Shown here piece by piece: positions 25,501-36,300 of a stretch of DNA of 64,000 nucleotides. Made by a program: the position numbers and the translations under genes. Source of the stretch: Labyrinthula sp. Ha (Eukaryota > Sar > Bigyra > Labyrinthulida > Labyrinthulaceae); NCBI GenBank assembly GCA_015227615.1, contig JAALGZ010000027.1, positions 489,587 to 553,586 of the forward strand, read 5' to 3'. The notes under the pieces are model-generated. The model saw only the letters and a list, made by a program, of their open reading frames with translations. It searched no databases and had not been told where the DNA came from. Numbering within the stretch: the first letter of the stretch is position 1; the number at the start of each line of letters is the position of its first letter.

Positions 25501-28450
25501 AGGTGATCGGACTCTAGAAGGAAATGCAACTATTGAACGTCTCTGAAGATCTGAAACAGTTTTTTATCGAGAGTTCTTTAGCCATATGAGCTCCCTAGAT
25601 AAGCACAACTCAAGAAATGGAAATTGTGGAGCTTGAACTTCATCAGATCACTCTCACCTTTACCGGGCTCTTTTAATCTTAAAACTGCCCTCTAATAATC
25701 ATAGTTTGCATCTATGACCAATGCAACATTTAGCTTATTGGAGTAGGTGCTATGAATCCTCCTAGCTGCTGTGGCTATTTTTTTCTTTCACTACTAAATG
25801 ATAGCCTCATAATATATATTCCAACATGGTGTAGGACCTCGTTTTCCCTCTGCTTCTTGTTAACTTTCTACCCTCTTGCCAATGATAGTTCCATTTTTAC
25901 TTGCATAACGAGTTTTGCATGATTTTCGTTCATTTCCGCCGGTTGAGGTATACTCCAATTCAATCATAATGCTATATGAAAGACATCTCTCAGCTAACCA
26001 TTGTTAGAGGCAAACTGACCATCAGGATTCTATTAGAATAATGGTCCTCAAACCTTCACTGATCGATTGAGATCATTCTCCCGCAACACGTAGTATTTTC
26101 TGGGATGTTGGTACACTTAGCCATATTAAGACGAAATTTATACCTCTGAAGATTGGATAAATTGATATCAAGACCTTCTCGAAGTCTGCTCCTGGTAGAT
26201 GCGTATATGAAGACTTCATCAACCCGTTGCAACACCCCTCCATCTGGGTATTCAAACAGTACGCATTTTTCAACACCACCTAGTATCTGCGTCACCATCC
26301 TCTCGTGACAGTGGACGTAGGTATTGACATAGCCCATAGAGATGCCAAGGGCATAAATTGTACGAATACCTTGCTTATCCCAAAGTATTTATTGCTTTGA
26401 GGGTTGACTTGTAATAGTTCAAAGCCGCTCAAGCAGTCAAAAAAAGCAAAAAAATATCTAACTCTGATGGTAGCCAGTTGATCCATTCTTTGACAGCTGG
26501 TAATATAACCACCTTCATTACAACACATTCATTCAGTCTATTAAGATCAAATGCCATTCTGAATCCTCCAAATGCGGTTGGTACCATAGAATCTGCACTA
26601 CTCCATATAGAGCATGGGTCCCTCTCAATTATCCCATTTCTTTCTAGCAGGTGGAGATTTTCCTTTAGTGCTGCCTTTTTTGCTGATATGAGACGCGAGG
26701 CTGCTCTGATTGAAGATACACCCGACTTCATTGTGAGCCTCAGATCATTCAAGGAGCTCATTTTAGCTTCACTTATTTTGTCTCCAAAGGCATTCTTATG
26801 CCTATGCAAAAGATCCCAATATTAATTGTTTTCATTTTTACCCAGATCTTCAACTGAGAAAATCAAGTCCCTAATATGGCTAGTTCTTCTTTATTCATCG
26901 GTGTTTTCCTTTTCTTCAAAATTTCATGAAATATCAGCCTCAAGTTTAACATCATAGAATTTATTTCAATAATCGTTATATTTTTCACTTGGTGACATAT
27001 TACCAACTTCTCCTAACAGAGAACTAGTTGAATCTTCAGCCTTCCAAATGTAGCCGGTTTACTCAGGGGGGTTATATACCCTTTGATCATTTGTATCAGT
27101 TACCAGAACCTCCACCCGAATACCGGGATGTTCCAAATCGGCCTTCTTTGTCTGCTCCACCTTCGGAGTATCCTTATCAACCAATCCCTGAGTGGTTGCG
27201 GTGATTATAACTATCTCCACGTTCCCAGATTCCTGGGTTTATACCTTTTCGCCGTCTTTTATGGTTATGTAACCTCCGTTTTGACACGAACCAATTTTTT
27301 GCTTCGCCAAATTCGAATAAGATAACCGAGTTCAACACACCCAAAACATTTCCGCATCTCAACTACAGTTTCCGCCGATGATGCTCCCGGGTTACGATTT
27401 CCAGATACTGTGTTGGGTACCCTTGGGGCAGTTGTGGATTGGTTATTCTTTCCTGTGTCTATAATAGGAAGGCGAATGCTGCCTTGTTGATAAATTCCTT
27501 CCATCGGATTTGAAACAATATTAGCAAAGTGAATTTCCACATTCTTTGCTTCGGATAGTAGTGGAGAGTTTGTATTATTCCATTTCGTTCACTGCTTCTC
27601 ATCCTGTTTTGACTCTGGTATTCTCAGGAGAAAATGTCGAGAAAGATGAGCTATGACTTCACTGCAGAGATTTTTCTCTGTTTCTTCATATACCGATAGT
27701 CCCAGGATGATCTCCAATAAATTCTTGCCATAGCTTCCCAGCGAGGTATATACATTTCCTCCAGTTTTTCATTTAAGGCTCGTTCTTTCCGTATTGAGTA
27801 GTATGCCTTTCCCACAACATCTGTAGAAAGGATTCCATGTCATTGGTCTTAATTCTTTCCTGAAGTTTGAGGTTCTAGAGAACCTAAGTACTTTTGCACC
27901 TTTTTATGAACATGTCAGCTTTATTTATCTTTTCTCTGGTTAATTCTTTACAGGTCTGGATAGATGTCAAGAATTTCGAGACGATTGCAGGGACCACGCC
28001 TTCCAGAACATAATAACCTTCTAACTTTACTTCAAATTCTAGGAGATGACTCATCTCACTAAGAAGGGCTGGAGATTCTTCCTCCTAAGTAGATACCCCA
28101 GTTGCTGATCTGGCTTGAGATGGGCTACCTGGTTCAACTAGCACCGTCATCATAACTTCTTTAATTTGATCACGGTTTCTTCCCACAAGTTTCTTTCCCA
28201 TAATAGACAGACGCTCTGTCACTTGGGTTCCCAATCTGAGAACTTCATCCTGCATTTCGTTCCTCATGTCTTGCCCCATCGCTCTAAAGCTTCTCTCAGT
28301 TGACTGGCGAACCTCTGCAGACATCTTTACTGCTTCATGCTTAGCAGCATTATGGTGATCTTGTACACTCATTTCTTTTAAATTATCGACAATGTATCAC
28401 CCCAAGATATAATATGCTCGAAGGTTTCGTAACGATGATTCGATTAGGCA
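22600..28450 (-). mobile_element. Fossil Ty3/Gypsy LTR retrotransposon (gag and pol traces)
   Basis: Minus-strand parts appear in the order expected for a Metaviridae element. A gag-like charged helical segment lies at 28085-28372 and a remnant of a zinc knuckle (CFGCVELGYL) near 27300-27360. Reverse transcriptase pieces span 26056-26809 and include the region before the first catalytic block (RNGIIERDPCSIWSS, then FGGFRMAFDLNRLNE) and a later piece with a recognisable FIYA-type block after the active site. RNase H-like sequence (ALVIDANYDY) lies near 25700-25740. A DILTRLV-type segment near 25330 resembles the region after RNase H. 22.6-25.2 kb probably holds the integrase end but is too eroded to prove. 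No LTR pair was found. The element is broken many times (clearly more than ten) and old. Confidence 0.7.
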
Positions 28451-28655
28451 AAAAATTTATTAATTTTCGAAGGCCTTCCATTGTTTCCTTATTTTCAAAT
28501 TTTGAGGAATAGTTATGCCAGAACACTAAAACTCCTGTCTGTGCCCTATATACAGTTCAGTGGCATTTCGACTGACTAGAACACACCTTATCTTCTCTCT
28601 TCTCCTATATTAAGCCCCAGAAGAGCACAAAGTATATCCGACTGCATCCGTTTGA

Positions 28656-28826
28656 CAAAAGTTCTCCCCGTACACACCTAGTATTGCATCAAATCAGGTA
28701 CCAAGTACTGCACCCGAATTCGATTACATTGATTCTGACTCGGGATTCTGTGGAACCTGTGCCACAGCAGCTACAAGTTTTCTGGAATCAGACACGGATG
28801 TTGAAAGTAATGCCTGTTTCTTTTAA
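28656..28826 (+). other. Short coding-like segment, perhaps an exon end
   Basis: An open frame of 56 codons between a TGA (28653-28655) and a TAA (28824-28826), with no ATG. It is unusually rich in G+C and in Ser, Thr, Asp, Ala and Cys (EFDYIDSDSGFCGTCATAAT), unlike the surrounding AT-rich frames and on the strand opposite the adjoining Gypsy fossil. It could be the 3' end of a host gene cut off by the retrotransposon, or a leader segment of the element. No family is recognised. Confidence 0.25.
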
Positions 28827-30111
28827 TTAAATATGTGGTCTTAGACGTGGCTAAATAGAAGTTCGTATAGAGAATTTACTTTATTTTATGCTCGTGTTTG
28901 TTCCTTCTCTTGTTAATTTTTAACTAAGAGAACTACTGATGACGTGGCACCGTGTCGTTGAAAATGCAAACAGAACATAAGTACTATATAAAGAAACATT
29001 CTTCAAAAAGGCATTTTGCTGTGACAAAAACTAGAATAAAAATGAAACCTCGATGACACTTAGCCAGTTTTACCTACATGGCATCAGATATTGTTTCGGT
29101 TTTAGCGCAAAGGGAGGATTGTGTGGGAATAACTTTCTTCTAAAGAATAAACACTTCTCAAACACATTAGGATATAAGTCAAAGGAAGAAAATATTTCTT
29201 AAGTAAGCATAACATATTTCTAGAATGGAGCAGAGCTGCACCTACAAAATTCTATTGAATGCCTCCAATCTCCTATGTATTCTTTTCGGACCAAAATTTT
29301 CTTAAAGTCTGTCTTAGCTTTTTTAAACCCCCCCTATATCTTCCTACCCTCTATAATTTTCTTTAGAGAACAAAGAACATAATATTTTTTATTTGTAAAA
29401 TAATACATCCCCCTCTGTCATTCACTTCTTCGTCACCTTTTTTTTCTACCTCATCACTTTAAATACCGAGTTCTCAATACCCAAAATCATATTGAAATAT
29501 AAAACATCCGTACAAAATATATTAGGAAAAGGTTCAAAGGCCATAATAATTCCACAATTTGTTGTTTCGAGAAATGAAAAGCCAAGCTGGGTGCAAAATT
29601 GAAATCTCTCTCAAGTATGCACTCGTATTCAATACGTAGTAAATACAAAACAGGGGATTGGCCAATAGCCACAGTTTAAATGACAGTTCTCCATGAAATC
29701 ATTGTTGGAGCTAATATTATTTTGCAACTAAGGTTTTTGTAAATTTTTCAAACTTTTCTGGAGCCATGAGTTTTATTTGATAGTTTTATTTTGGCAGAAT
29801 CGAATTGTCGCAAATAGAAGAGATTTTAATATAGGGTGCGAAATCGAAATTCGCAGTCAGATCTACTTATTCTTTCAGCTTGATATGAAGTAGGTGCATC
29901 TACTGTCACTCAAGCCCTGGCGATAGATATAATTTAAAGAAACAGGAGCAAACCTAGATGTGATCTAAGTTTCTCACCTTTACAGTACTTCAGATAAGAA
30001 TAGAATCTCTGAAGCCAAGATATTAGGAAGTCTTTAACCAAGAATGAATTGCAGTAAAGACAGGACTTAACTTCAGACGAGTTTCTACCTAACATTTTAT
30101 CCAGCAATTAA
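28827..30111. other. Intergenic, nothing recognised
   Basis: AT-rich sequence downstream of the transporter gene. The 61-codon frame at 29487-29672 (-) has no recognisable feature. I see no repeat family, RNA gene or promoter that can be supported. Confidence 0.5.
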
Positions 30112-31311
30112 CTACACAGCTTGTGGATTTTGTATGTGGGGCGCAGTTTCCGCTCGATTTCTAACTCCATTATAGGCCTTATTCTTGGATCTCTTCTCCT
30201 CCGGAATCTCATCAAGGAAACTATTCTTACTAGTCGCATTCTGCTTTTCTTCTTTTGCTTTAGCTTTTGTGTAACCAAAAACTCCACCTGCAAGAAGACT
30301 TATTGCGACATAAACAGCACCAGATGTAGTTAATTCAGTCTTAAAAATAAAGACTCCCAAAAATGTCAAAGGAATCTTATTCAAACTACCTATAAGTGAA
30401 TACGTTGTTGGAGAAGTTAATTGCATACATTGAAAAGAAAAACCCGAAAGTGCGAACCCAATTATTCCAGAACAGAACAGTGCTAAATGAAGGGAAAGCG
30501 ACCAATGAACAGCACTATCATCAACTTGTGTTTGAATACTATGCTCATTAGCCGCAAACTGGGTGAAAGAGATCTCTTCCGGACCCAAATTAAATGATAG
30601 ATCAAATAATTGAGCGCAATCTCCGAAAAAGAAGAAGTCTACAAGTAAGAGAAGCGGCACAGAAAGAACATTGTTGTAGTAAACTTTTCCAAATGACGAT
30701 AACTTTGTTTTAGATATAGCTTTTGGCATATACAAAACAAATAATGCGGTACATAAGCAATTTACCATAGTCCAAATATAACCCTTAAGAGAAAACTCCA
30801 TGTCCTGAAGAGATGCCAAAACAGCTGCTAAGAGCATAAGAGCTAAAGAGTACAATACTCCATTGGATATACTATTCCTGTATATTAAAAAATCTGTAAA
30901 GGTAATCACAATATTATTTGCATTTTTAAAAACTGTTATCATTGGAACTGATAGGTATTTTATACTGAATGTTCCTGTAAGCAGCATCAAAACAAAAAAG
31001 AAATCTAATGGCAGCCAAGCTTTTACTTTATCCGCTTCAAGTGATTCAAACTCAATCCATCCAAAAAATTTAAACAATTTCAATAATAGAACGCATAGTG
31101 AGTTTTGATATATCAGAAGAAAGGTGTTAAATTTAAAATCGAAAGAAGTAAGTATGATTTTGTTTAGCAGAACCATAGAGATTGAGCAACTAGACCATAG
31201 TAAACAAAAGAGAAGTGCAGGAGGTAAATAAGATTCGATAAAAGAATAGGGCTTTGTTGCTTTCGTTTGAATTTGTTCGATTGATACGGCTCTTGAGTTT
31301 CTTCTATTCAT
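30112..31311 (-). CDS. GDP-mannose-type nucleotide-sugar transporter (399 aa)
   Basis: A single-exon gene for a drug/metabolite-transporter superfamily protein with about ten hydrophobic helices between residues 29 and 347. Family landmarks are visible: FKNANN at 128-133, VYYNN at 210-214 (compare the FYNN motif) and GSLNK at 308-312, matching the GALNK nucleotide-binding motif of yeast Vrg4 and plant GONST transporters. Such proteins exchange cytosolic GDP-sugar for GMP across the Golgi membrane to supply glycosylation. The hydrophilic C-terminus (350-399), rich in Lys and Glu, would face the cytosol. The insertion at 235-268 between helices is longer than I expect for the family. The start ATG has the same AAAGAATG context as the RND gene. 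The substrate is inferred from the motif; another GDP-sugar is possible. The next gene upstream on the same strand ends 434 bp away. Confidence 0.88.
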   Translation of the reverse strand: MNRRNSRAVSIEQIQTKATKPYSFIESYLPPALLFCLLWSSCSISMVLLNKIILTSFDFKFNTFLLIYQNSLCVLLLKLFKFFGWIEFESLEADKVKAWLPLDFFFVLMLLTGTFSIKYLSVPMITVFKNANNIVITFTDFLIYRNSISNGVLYSLALMLLAAVLASLQDMEFSLKGYIWTMVNCLCTALFVLYMPKAISKTKLSSFGKVYYNNVLSVPLLLLVDFFFFGDCAQLFDLSFNLGPEEISFTQFAANEHSIQTQVDDSAVHWSLSLHLALFCSGIIGFALSGFSFQCMQLTSPTTYSLIGSLNKIPLTFLGVFIFKTELTTSGAVYVAISLLAGGVFGYTKAKAKEEKQNATSKNSFLDEIPEEKRSKNKAYNGVRNRAETAPHIQNPQAV

Positions 31312-31745
31312 TCTTTATTCAAAAGCAATGTCTTCTTAACCTCGTTTAAGATTAGTTTAATCAAAGTGATATGGTTTTGGGTATATTCCCTTTCGGTTAT
31401 ATCCTTATGTACTTTCATCGGCTAATAAACTCAGTATGGCTTTACCAGAAATATTTGATACACTGAAAAAAGAAACAGTTCAAAGAAAATAAACTCAATT
31501 CCCACAATAACAAACAATCAGCGCCGTTATGCTGTATTACTGAACACAGATAAAGAATAAATATGTGCTATGTTTTAGTATTTGCATAGCTGATTCTCCG
31601 TTTTTTTTAGTAAATATGATCTACATACATCTTTCTTCGAAGACTGCTATTGTGTTCAGTTTCTACACAAGTACAGTTTTTGTATTTATAACTTCATCCT
31701 CTCAATTTATACATTAATTCTTACAAAACTGAAATTCTTAAAATA
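31312..31745. other. Intergenic region between transporter and peptidase genes
   Basis: 434 bp of AT-rich sequence between two genes on the minus strand. It should hold the transporter promoter and the peptidase 3' end. Weak TATA-like sequences are present, but neither a strong TATA box nor the TTGACAA element seen upstream of other genes was found. Confidence 0.5.
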
Positions 31746-33184
31746 TTAATCCTCCAGGTTAAAAAGCTGCTTGATTGATTTTGGTTTTTCAACCCTTTGG
31801 AATTGAAGAACTCCTGATGCATCAACTCCAAATGGCTTTGGCACAAAGTTCAAGACATCTCCTGTAAGATCAAACAAATATTCCTTTTCTGCTCTTAAAT
31901 TTCTATCTTCTGCTGTAAGTCTTCTCGATTCAAGACTGTATGAGTCAGCCACAGCTACGTTTACCTCGTAACCAATATCTTCTAACATCCTCAATGACAT
32001 CTCACTCAAAGGACTCGATCTACCTCCTTGAACATCAACAGAAAAAGTCATCAACTCATCCTGAAAAGTGTCTTTATCAATATGTGAATCAACACTTCCA
32101 CGACCTTCATCATTAAAAACATTGAAAATAACCTGACCACCAACACGTACTCCCTGAACAGGAACAAAAGATTCAGCTTCTCCTGTAAGCTCTTCAAACT
32201 CCTCAATTCCAGAGCTTCCAGTAAATTTTGGTTGATTATTTGAATTTCTTGAAACAATCTCCCCAAAACCATTTATTACATAAACTTCATCACTTAGAAC
32301 ATCTGTCGAGGTAATAAAACCACCAGCACCATCTGGAACTGGGCTCCACATACTACCAAATCCAAGGACGTGCATCATTTCATGTAAAACGACGTCTTCA
32401 AGTTTTCCAAATGTGGATAAAGCTGCAGTGTCATCTGTGTCAAAAATCATCACACCAGCCAAAGGTAACTCAAAAGCTGTGCTAATGATACATGGACCAG
32501 CCTAAAGTTAAACAAGAGAAGAAAATTTACTGCTGCCAAAGTTCCACCAGAACCATCGATCGAATCCAACAGTGCAACAATAGTTAAGTCCTGAATATTT
32601 TCGAAAGCAGGAAATACAACGGGGTCAAAATTTCCTGTCAAGCCACAGACCTCAGAAAGGTGGAAGCTTGAATCTGGTGAGAAATTGATGTCATTAAAAG
32701 TTTCTGCAACAGCTATTGACAATCTTGAGGCTGCTCTCATGAACGCAATGCAGTCTGCAGAGTTTGGTGTTGAATCAAATACTACAGAAATGTAATCTCC
32801 TGGATTAGCTTGTACTCTTGTTCCCCTAGTAACTGTTCTGCATAACTCTTCAATTTCATCTTCCTCTGGTTCTATAGTTGGAAAAGTACTAGGTGGAAAA
32901 GTACTAGGTGAAAAAGTTGGAAATAGAGTTGGAAAAAAAGTTGGGAACTGAGTAGGGAATGGAGTTGGACTCATGGTGTTGGTTTCTGCTTCATTGTCAC
33001 TTTCATCAATAACACCCAGTTCAGGTAGGATAACAAGTAGTACTGCAAACATTACAAGGCACAAAAACAACAGAATTAGCACCCTATTGCCATTGGAATG
33101 TTCAGTTCGTGTTTGCATAGAAATTTTTTCCTGACCGTTTTCTTGAAATCTTATGTTCATTTTATTGTTTTCACCTTGTTTCAT
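31746..33184 (-). CDS. Membrane-anchored leishmanolysin-like (M8) metallopeptidase, two exons
   Basis: Exons 33184-32531 and 32501-31746 join in phase 0 to give 469 residues. A short cytosolic N-terminus (1-34) and one TM helix (about 35-53) predict a type II membrane protein. A Pro-Thr-Phe-Ser stalk (about 72-103, repeats of the FPTxFPT type) leads to the peptidase domain. The zinc site is HEMMH at 258-262 within VVLHEMMHVLGFGSMW. A probable third ligand is His358 (DSHID), with LMTF at 368-371 as the Met-turn. The final block (SPLSEMSLRMLEDIGYEVN, then ADSY) matches secreted M8-like proteases. It would cleave proteins at the cell surface or in the endomembrane lumen. The ATG at 33184 was chosen because the frame upstream reaches 33295 only from a GTG, lies too near the TATA box, and the AGAATGA context matches other genes. 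Splicing restores the family sequence across the junction (AAAGPC). Confidence 0.85.
32502..32530 (-). other. 29-nt spliceosomal intron
   Basis: On the coding strand it begins GTAAATTTTC and ends TTTAACTTTAG. It has GT-AG ends, a pyrimidine-rich interior and a TTTAAC branch-like sequence close to the acceptor. Its length (29 nt) is not a multiple of three and it shifts the frame. Removing it joins GGTLAA to AGPCII and gives continuous M8-like peptidase sequence. It falls between codons (phase 0). Confidence 0.85.
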
Positions 33185-33270
33185 TCTTCTTGTTTGTGTT
33201 TGAATTATAAGAATCACAAAAAGAACTTGTCTTGAAAGAACAATGTCTATTTTAAAGTTTCTACATGTGT

Positions 33271-33277
33271 TTGACAA
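33271..33277 (-). promoter_or_regulatory. TTGTCAA element upstream of the peptidase gene
   Basis: On the coding strand TTGTCAA is followed by ACACATGT. It lies about 27-33 bp downstream of the TATA box and 87 bp before the chosen ATG, the place where transcription would be expected to start. The similar element before 61490 is also followed by ACACATT. An initiator role is inference. Confidence 0.35.
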
Positions 33278-33303
33278 TTTTAATTCCAGGTTCACAACTG
33301 GTT

Positions 33304-33313
33304 CCTTTATATA
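33304..33313 (-). promoter_or_regulatory. TATA box of the peptidase gene
   Basis: The coding strand reads CTATATAAAGG, a good TATA consensus in a locally G+C-richer context. With initiation about 30 bp downstream, the leader to the ATG at 33184 would be about 90-100 nt. This is the clearest TATA box next to a gene in the window. Confidence 0.5.
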
Positions 33314-33319
33314 GCTTCT

Positions 33320-36300
33320 ACCGGGCGATAATTATATGCTTCTTTCTCTTAATCTATTCTTTTAAACGAGTGTTAGAATTATATTTGTACTGAAAATAAA
33401 AATATTCAAGAACACAAGTCTGTTGAAAAGAAATATAGCAGTTTCTCTTGAGTTATTACTGAGCAATATGCAGTTGAACAGCCTGATTTATACCGGGCGC
33501 TAAATATTGAGTTGTTCCACCCTCTTGCAGTTGATAATAAAAGTGTGCAACTGGAACTTCAAGAGATCAGAGACAGACAGAATGTAGTTCTATTTGTATA
33601 TGTAGGTTCATAATATAGTCTTTCTTCACTTTTCGACTTTACAAGGGGTTTATTTAACTTTTTAGCGAAATTTTTTGTTTGAACGATAATGGATATATAT
33701 CATACACATTTTCTATTCCAAGAATTGTTCCAACGGAAGCTAACGGCAACCAACGGCAGCTAACAGCACAAATCTGATTTCCCAAAACAAGAAAATATCA
33801 TGCATAATAAGAAAAGAACAGGTTCAAGATTCAAAATTCTTAGTTTTACTCATACTAATTCAATATTTTTTTTGGTGTAATTGAAAATAGTATACTTGAA
33901 AGTGATTGCAGTAGAAAATTCTATTAAGAAAGCCAAAACTGCCCAAGAGATTTAAAGAAGCTAGAGTTTCAAAACCCAGCTTTGGCTTTGTTTCATTCAT
34001 TAAGTTTATAAAGCAGAGATATAAGCCTGTTCAAATACAGAATTTTCTTTAAAGGAAATAATTTCATATCTATTTACTAAAATAATTATATTATACACTG
34101 CTAAGCTGAAAAGAAAAAGTCAATAATGAACTCGATTTTTTCCACATATCTTAATCGATGTAAAATATAGAGTTTTACAAAATTTTCTACCTGTTATCTG
34201 TTATTAATCACATATACTTTTAGATGGTTCCTTAAGGATAATATTTAATTTTTCAATTGTTTCCAATTATCGTTCTAGTTAACTCTGCTTAAAGCTTAAT
34301 ATATACATTTCACCCTCTACAAGAATTCTTGGAAAGCAGCCGCAAAAAAATATCTATTTTTCCTTGATGCTGTAATATTTCGGTTAATGCGGCAAATATC
34401 AATACCTTTTTTTTGGTATTAATCTCCTTTGATCTGCAAGTGCGACATTTAAGAAGACGTGCCCATATCGATGTTTGACCCAGTACAGATATTTTGGTGT
34501 CCTTGGAATGTGCTCTCATCTTTTTATTGAAACTTGGAACTGATATTGGTGATATATTGCAGTTTATTGAGAAAAATCAATTCTGAACTACTCATTTTTA
34601 TTGCATACAACTGGTAGAATAGTTCATGGAGAAGTGCATAAGCGTTTTCTAATAAAAGGACACTATATATTTTAGTATCACTGAAAGGCTTAATTAAGGG
34701 CTTTAATTAAATTAGCGTAACTTGTTAAAGAAGCTATCTAGAAAAATCACTAGCATCTAATCCTCGATACGTTTTTTGGAGCTTAATCATCTCCCACTCA
34801 TATATATATTTTTAATGTTATTGAAAATAACTTTGTCTTCGTTTCTAAACGATTTTTATTTAAAAACCTCGAAGAAAAATAACAAAGCGTTTCTATTAAT
34901 AACATAGAATTTCTTAATATTAGCATTGTATTGATATAATAGATACTCGCGTGGAATTGAGCAGATATGATATTAATATGGCTAGATCATAATAACCCTA
35001 TTAACTTTATTGCATAAAACTCCGCTCCAGATTTGCTTCACAAAATAGTATGTCGTAAAGAACAGTCAAAACAAAATTACCAGAATTTAAATTAGAAAAT
35101 GGCTAAGAAACAAAATTAAGCTAAGAAAAAATCCAGTTCAAGATTCCACCTATAGATTCAATATGTTTTTCCCCGTTTATATGTATCACATGCTCTAGCG
35201 AGTTCAATCTAAAGCCTGTGAAATTATGTCCTCCCCTTATCGATTTAATGTTGTATTTTTTTTTGGAATCTCCACAAAATGTATGCTACATATTATTGCT
35301 TGAATCCCTAGATATAATTACGCTCTTAGCATTAATAAACACGAAAAATATTTCATCCTTAGGAAAACGAAATTTGGAGAGTATTGTTGCTATAATATAA
35401 GATAAACTTCCTGTGTTCTCTAGTATCTTATACAGTTCAAGAAAACACGCATGTATGGAATCCTTGGATCCGTGCACTGCATCTTGAATACCTAAATTAA
35501 CAAATTTTGGTTATTATTATATAGCCGGTAAATCTTATAGCGTCATGTCTCGTCTAACTTCGTTATTAGGTACGCTGAGTAGGTTTCAAATTGTTATTTT
35601 TAGTTGGTTTTCATTGTCTATCTATCGATATTCTTATGTGAATGGTGTCGGTTTCAGGTTTTAACGCTTCATAATTTTCACGAGTACTGGTACGAGCAAT
35701 GATCAAATTTAATATTGTTGGATATTCGGAAATATTAACAGAAAAAAAAATCTGAACATATTTCGGATAGTTGATATACTTCGCATAATTTGTAACTTTT
35801 CTGGTTTAGTTGAATAATATCATATCGGATTAAGCAATAAATGGAATAAAGAATAAAAACACATTAAAAGAAATAATTGTATTTGAGATATGATACCTTT
35901 CTTTTATTAATAATTAAAGGTAACAAAAACCATTGTCTTTTTAATATTAGGTGAATTTCATCTTTCTTTATTCTTATGTTATTTTCTGTGAAACGTATAC
36001 TTAATCCGAGTATTATTAACATTAACAGAGAAAGGTTTGGTATTTGTTCTGGTTTTTCATCATGTGTACATCTTGTATATAAGCCTATCTTTAAAAAAAA
36101 TATCTAACCTTTCTCTTCTTCAACGATTTTTTGACTCTACTATTACAGTTACCATTGCTTCTTTTACTTTCAACTTTTTTTTCTAACAAGGTTTCTGAAT
36201 ACCGTAATTTTTAATGTCCGTTAAACCCAATGTCTATGACGAGTCTCGGTATTCTTTTAATACTTCCAGGCATTTTTTTTTTCATTTTTAGCGCTTGAAT

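Noticed and set aside
32450-33295. Reading the peptidase as two separate genes
   Set aside because: The second frame would start only at a TTG, the break coincides with a GT-AG segment, and splicing gives continuous family sequence.
33185-33295. N-terminal extension of the peptidase to 33295
   Set aside because: That frame begins with GTG, lies next to the TATA box, and the ATG at 33184 has the same context as other starts.
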